The notes under the pieces are model-generated. The model saw only the letters and a program-made list of their open reading frames with translations. It was not told the DNA's origin and did no database searches. A DNA stretch of 64,000 nucleotides from Alviniconcha marisindica. Lineage: Eukaryota; Mollusca; Gastropoda; Provannidae. Shown here one piece after another: positions 51,533 through 58,234 of this stretch. Made by a program: the position numbers and the translations under genes. Each line of letters begins with the position of its first letter. The first letter of the stretch is position 1. The DNA lies in contig JABMCL010001079.1 of assembly GCA_018857735.1 (NCBI GenBank), positions 796,501 through 860,500 on the forward strand, given 5' to 3'.

Positions 51533-54500
51533 ACTAGTCTTCAGCGTCCCCTACTTTCGGAAGACAATAACTCCCACAACAAAAATTAACGGTGGTAAAC
51601 CCAGGCTGTTCCAACTTTGTTCTACTGTAAGATTACCTCACTCTGTGACTTTGTGCCTCCCCTTCCCCCTTCTCCACACAGTCTCTAAAACATTTTTTTT
51701 TTTTAAAAGAGGAGACTGAGAAAAGGGAAAGAAAAGAAAGCAATGATGCTGACCTGGTTGTGCACGAGACAGGTGATGCGGCGGTAGTAGTTGATGGGGG
51801 CAGAGGGAGTGAATGTGATGGGCAGCGTGACGCGCGAGTCTGCTTTCACCATGCCCGACACCTGCTGGAAGCTGAACACGCTCTCCGTGCAGTCAATCAC
51901 AAACTGAAAATGATGGGAAAGCAACTCCATATAAATCAACACACACACACACACACACGCACACACACGCACACACACACACACACACACAAACACACAC
52001 ATTTCTGCACAGACTTTTGAAGTGGTTGCTACGACTCGTTTTAGGTAACAGAGTTGTGCTGTTGTTGTTGTGGGTGTGACAGTGATGATGAGGAAATCAA
52101 CAAAAAAAAGGAAACATTATTTGTGCTTTTATGCTGGCTGAGCATTGCCCTAACTGTCAACCCCCACATTCACCACATGAAACAACTCAACACAGATATT
52201 GCCGCTGTAGGCCACTAGTTGTGACATTTGTTTATCATGAATTTAGCACACTAAGCTGTGCAACCAAATCAGAGAAAGTACCGCACTTTTGTACCAAATA
52301 TTCCAGAGACTGAAAGTGTTCACCATAGTTCACGAGAATGAAGTGCTTATGACTCTTATGTCTTATGAGCATTACTATAGCAGTCTTCAGGGTGAAGTGA
52401 ATGGGGGCTGGGCAGATTTTACCCTTAGATTTTAACAAGTCTGTGCCGTAATATCTGAAAATGTCTTCAGGTACGAAATGATGCCGACAGCGGAAGGAAG
52501 ACCTTTCATCTTGTGAAACAGAATCAACCAACAAGGGAGGTAATCAGCACTGGAAAGATGTCACACAAACACAAAACAAAGACCGGAGTTGCCTACGGTA
52601 ACTCTCACCTGGCATGTAAGTAAATACAACATTCATAAACTCCACCAGGGGTACATCCTCTTTCGGGTGAAACCGACACAGAAAGAATGAAGCACACCTT
52701 CCCTTCCCCTCCCAATTCAACCCTCAATCTGCCTCTGGTAACTGGGAAGGCAAGATAATCAATCTGACCTAACTTGCCACTTTTCTCTCACCTGGTAGAC
52801 AGCATCAATGGGCGAGGTGTTAATGATGTCGACTGTCCTGGTGGCCACCTCCCCCGTGTCAATCTGCATGAAGTTGATGCTTGTGGTGCTCAGCTGCACC
52901 ACCGGGCCTGTAACCACAGCATAGCCAGTGAATGGTCAGACACTGAGGTTACAGAGTGTGTTTGTGTGTGTGTGTGCGTGTGTGCACGTGCATGCGTGCC
53001 TGTGTAACAGATATCCCTACTGTGTGCGTGTGTGCATGTGCGCGTGCCTGTGTGCATGTGTAACTGATATCCCTACTGTGTGCATGTGTGCACGTGCGCG
53101 TGTGTGTGCATGCATGCCTGTGTGCATGTGTAACTGATATCCCTACTGTGTGCGTGTGTGCATGTGTATGTGTGCGTGCATGCGTGCCTGTGTATTCCTA
53201 CTGTGTGCATGTGCGTGTGTGCGTGCATGCGTAACTGATATCCCTACTATGTGCATGTGTGCACGTGCGCGTGTGCGTGCCTGTGTGCATGTGTAACTGA
53301 TATCCCTACTGTGTGCGTGTGTGCACATGCGTGCCTGTGTGCATGTGTAACTGATATCCCTACCTGCCTGATCAGATACAGAGAGGTACTGTGTGTGTAA
53401 CTAATCATCAGTGCTTGCTTGGTCAGACACAGAATGTGTGTGTGTGTGCATTTGTGTGTGTGTGTGTGTGCATCCATGTGTGTGTACGCATGTACATATG
53501 TATGTGTGTGTGTGCGTGCGTGCCTTGCACAGAAAGGTACTGTATGGGTGTCACTGATTATCCCTATCTGCACCTGAAGCGCAGAGAACAGTCAGTCAGA
53601 AAGAGGTCTGGACCTTGGTAAAACTGCTGCCATCTTGGAATATAACCCCGCACCAGTTTACAGTGTCACTTTATTTTGGAGTCACATACAAATGGTGCAT
53701 GTGTGTTTAGCTGTAACCTGCCACCTGCACTTCTGGCAGAATGACCAGGATCTTCTATGAGCTACTGCAGTAACGTGGGGGTGGAATGGATACCCAAATA
53801 AAGAGTCAGCACAGTAAGTTGACCCTGGAGAAGAAAATTCTCCCACTGCTCCTGCTGGGACTTGAACCTGCAACCTTTCGACTGCGAGGCTAGCACACTA
53901 CCAGAGTTATCCCCCCACTCCTGTCATTCCCGCTCCTGTATCTCTGACTCCTCAATTGCTTGCAGTCTAAAATGCCAGTATTTCTTGCACATAGAGTGCA
54001 GGGAAAAATGAACTTTAAAAAACCTGTTAGCATGCATTGCCAGCGGTTGGTACGATACCTTTGGAGGAACCCATGCACTTGATAACACTCTTGCTGATGT
54101 TGCCGATGGCCATCACGTGGAAGTAGTCAGTGCTGGTCGTGCCCACCGTGTTGGGACTGAAGGTGACCTGAAATGCCACAACACCAGTTGTTGTCACTGT
54201 TGCTGTTGTAGATTTTTTTCAGCTAAACACCCTGGGGATCACCTGGTGTATACAACTGTTGATGATGATGATGAAGTGATGCTTTATGTCCACAGATGTC
54301 AGTTGACATATTAGGGACAAGTTGTGACCAATGCCGAAGCACGGTGCAATAAATCTTTACGTCCACGGAAACCAGAAGGCTCGTTAGGACGGACAGTCCA
54401 GGACGTCCACCTCGACTCACACAGCTCCTGAACCATGATATACAACTGTTCATTGACAAATGCATTTTATAGGGTGGGAGGACTTTGTGCTGTTGTGTTT

Positions 54501-56005
54501 CTTTCTACTACTCCACCTCATGGGCAGCCACACACCATGTTTGGAGGATTTGTCTCCATTTCTAGAAGGGTGGAAGTTATTATGCAACTATGCAGGGCTT
54601 AAGAACATTTTCAAGCTGCCTTCTGAATGCGGGTACTGGTTGTGAGACACAACACCACCATTTGATACAGCACCTGTAACCACCATCCTCATCACTATTA
54701 TGAAACACAGAGATAGATCGACTGTAGATAAGGTGGTTCCAGTACACCCCCTCCCTCATCACATGCATCCCCCCCCCCCCCCCCAAAAAAAAAGAAAGAA
54801 AACACAACATTGTTTTGGGGTTGGGGTAGGTTGGGAAGGTGAAGGACTATGAAAATGAAGTGAAACTTACAGGGATCCTGATGGCGGAGTTGGCTGGCAC
54901 AATGCCGTGTTGCTGAGGGATTCCAAAAACCCTGTCAATGTAATTGATGCCTCCCGCATGGTCCACACGAAACGGAGCCCTCACCTAAACAGGCAAAGGA
55001 GGCAGAGTTGTGGATGTCAGGAAACATAACAACTGATACTTGGACACATTGTATATCAACAAATAACAAACAAACAAAAAGAATAAAAGATGCAACAATC
55101 CCAAGAACCACCACTTTAAAATGTGACAGGCTCCTTTGACAAAATGAGTCTGCAACCCACAGCAACATTAAAGGCTTTTGTACACACACATGAATGCATG
55201 CACACACGTGCATGTGTGCACACACATATGCATGCACACACACATGCATATGTTTACACACAATCATGCATACATACGCACATGTATGTGCACCACACTT
55301 ACACACACACATGCATACGTATACACACAATCATGCATACATACAAACATTTTGCACCACACACACACACACACACACACATGCAATGATAAGCACCCCT
55401 CTTCCGTATAGCGTCCAACTTCAACATGACGAAGACTCTGACACTTTCAGTGCATGCTGAATTACTTTGGTGTTTCCATAATCCACCAAACTCTGACATG
55501 GACTACAGGGTCGTTAATGTACATATGTGATCTTTCTGCATGTGTATACACATGGTGGACCTCGGCTTACAGTCTCATCCGAAGGACCCACACGTACATA
55601 TACATACACCCTGCTCTCACCCCCCCCTCCCCCCCCCCCCCCCACACACACACACACACTTACAGTTTGCTCACAGAGGGAAGTGGACTTACCGGGGAGA
55701 GGTTGTGCAGCTCAACCCACTTGGTGTTCTTGGAGCCCACAGGCACTGGCCCAAAGTTGACCACAGCCTCCAGGTTATCACGAGCCAAGTTGCTGGATGG
55801 TTTACCATTTGTTGACACCAGCAAATGAGGGTACTTGCCTGAAAAGTGTTTGTCAGAACAAAATAAATCCACTTCTTTGGTAGAAGAAAAAAAACAACCC
55901 AAAAAACAGCATCCACAAGCAAGTAACTGATTGTTGAGGTGTTATATTTCGATCTGGAAGACTAAACAGAGTAAATCTGGAAAGAAAGGGAGGGAGGGAG
56001 GGAGG

Positions 56006-56082
<77 letters not shown>

Positions 56083-56092
56083 AGGGAGAGAG

Positions 56093-56137
<45 letters not shown>

Positions 56138-57585
56138 GAGAGAGAGAGAGAGAGGAAGGAAAGTCCTATTCCCTTCATAAAGAGCTTACTGGGTGCATTG
56201 GTTCCTACCAACCCTGATATGCAATGACAAACAGTTTGTAAAAGAAGCCTTGTGAGGCAGGCAGATCAAAGTGTCCTCAAAGACAGGGCGAAGTGGAAGT
56301 GACGACTGCACTCACCAATGCCCTTCATGGTGATGGTGACGTGCTGCTTCTTCTCCATTCCAAACAGGCACACAGCATCCAGCTCATACACTGTGGCCAG
56401 CTGGTGAACGCACACACACAGTTATAATGATGCTCACACACACACACACTCACTCACACACACACACTCACACACACACATACCACACACACACACACAC
56501 ACATACCACACACACACACACACACAGAGACTTACAATGATGCTCACAACATAATTATACACACACAATGCTACGATGGTACTAACCACTTACATGTACA
56601 GCGTTACAATGACGTTCACAGCATACACATACTGTTACAAACAGACACACAGCATCCAGTTCATACACTGTGGCCAGTTGGTGAACACACACATATATAC
56701 ACAGAGATTATAATGATGCTCACACCCCCACACCCACACCTACACAGAGTTACAATAATGTATGTAACTCTACCAACACTACTAGCACATGCCACAGCTG
56801 GCCAGTGGCATACCAGCGGTGTCTTTGTTGCTTCATTTTCAGTGCTCTGTGTACACTCAACATATTTTAGGTAACTCAGTGCCTTGAGAGAAAGCTCTTT
56901 TCTAAATCTGATACAAAATCAATGGGATATTTTAAAACAAAATCCACAGTCTTAAGACATTACCTTGATCTCTGCTATCCAATGGCAAACCACATTCAGA
57001 AAAGGCTTGTTCCTTTGAAGAAGAACAAGAAGAAGATAAAGAAGAACAAGATGGGAAGAAGCCTACTTCCCCATCCCTAATAAGCCTCATGGTTTCTGTG
57101 GACATTAAGAACCATATTTACTTACTTAGGTACTTACTGAGAAGCCTAAAAATTGGAGAGAACACCTACCTCTGGTCTGAATGTCGCCGTGAACTGACAG
57201 CTTGCACGGAACTTGATGAAAGCATCCAAAGGTTCGATGGTAAAGGGGCCGTTGGTCTGCCACTCCACAGTTGTGTCCAGGTCACTGCAAACAGTTGTGA
57301 GAGTGGTGCTGTTGTCAGTCAAGTTCAAGTGGGAGCACTATGTGTGCAAAATGTCAAAGACCTGGCAGAAATGTTACTGTCCTCAGTTTGTAAATGACAA
57401 CAGGAACACAATCATTTACCAGTGCAGCTAGGCTCAAAGAAATACACTCACACATATAGAACACACACATATGAACACAAACAACACACATGGACACAGA
57501 CACACTGACACAAACACAGACACTGACATAAACATATAAACACACATACATGCACATACCAAAACCCTGTTGGACACCTGCTCAT

Positions 57586-57631
<46 letters not shown>

Positions 57632-57761
57632 CACACAACACGACATACTGACATACTGACATAGCAACAGACAGACAGACACACAGACACACACACACAT
57701 ACACACACTTAATTAGACAGACACACACACACACACTCAGACACACACAGAGACACATATC

Positions 57762-57816
<55 letters not shown>

Positions 57817-58178
57817 GTATACACACACACACACAAACACTCACACACACACGCACACTTGCATGCGCACACACACGCACACACACATGCATGCACGCAC
57901 ACACATACACACACACACACAGATTAAAACACTCTGCACCCTGTTTATCAGAGCCAGAAGAAACTGAGCTCACCCTGTGTTGATGACGTTAAAGGTGAGA
58001 GTGGCAGTGTCATGAGCAGCGCACATCTGGAAGTCCAATGTGCTTGGCACACTGACCATTGTCTTGGGCAATATCGCTTGCACTGGCACCATAAACTCTC
58101 CATCCTGATAGAGCACATAAGCACAAATACGTCATAATGTGGAGAAAACACAGACACAAACATACCCACACACTCATG

Positions 58179-58234
<56 letters not shown>

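Noticed and set aside
52235..52534. Minus 99-codon frame in the exon 10-11 intron
   Set aside because: No recognisable domain, and the spliced gene joins exon 10 to exon 11 in phase without it.
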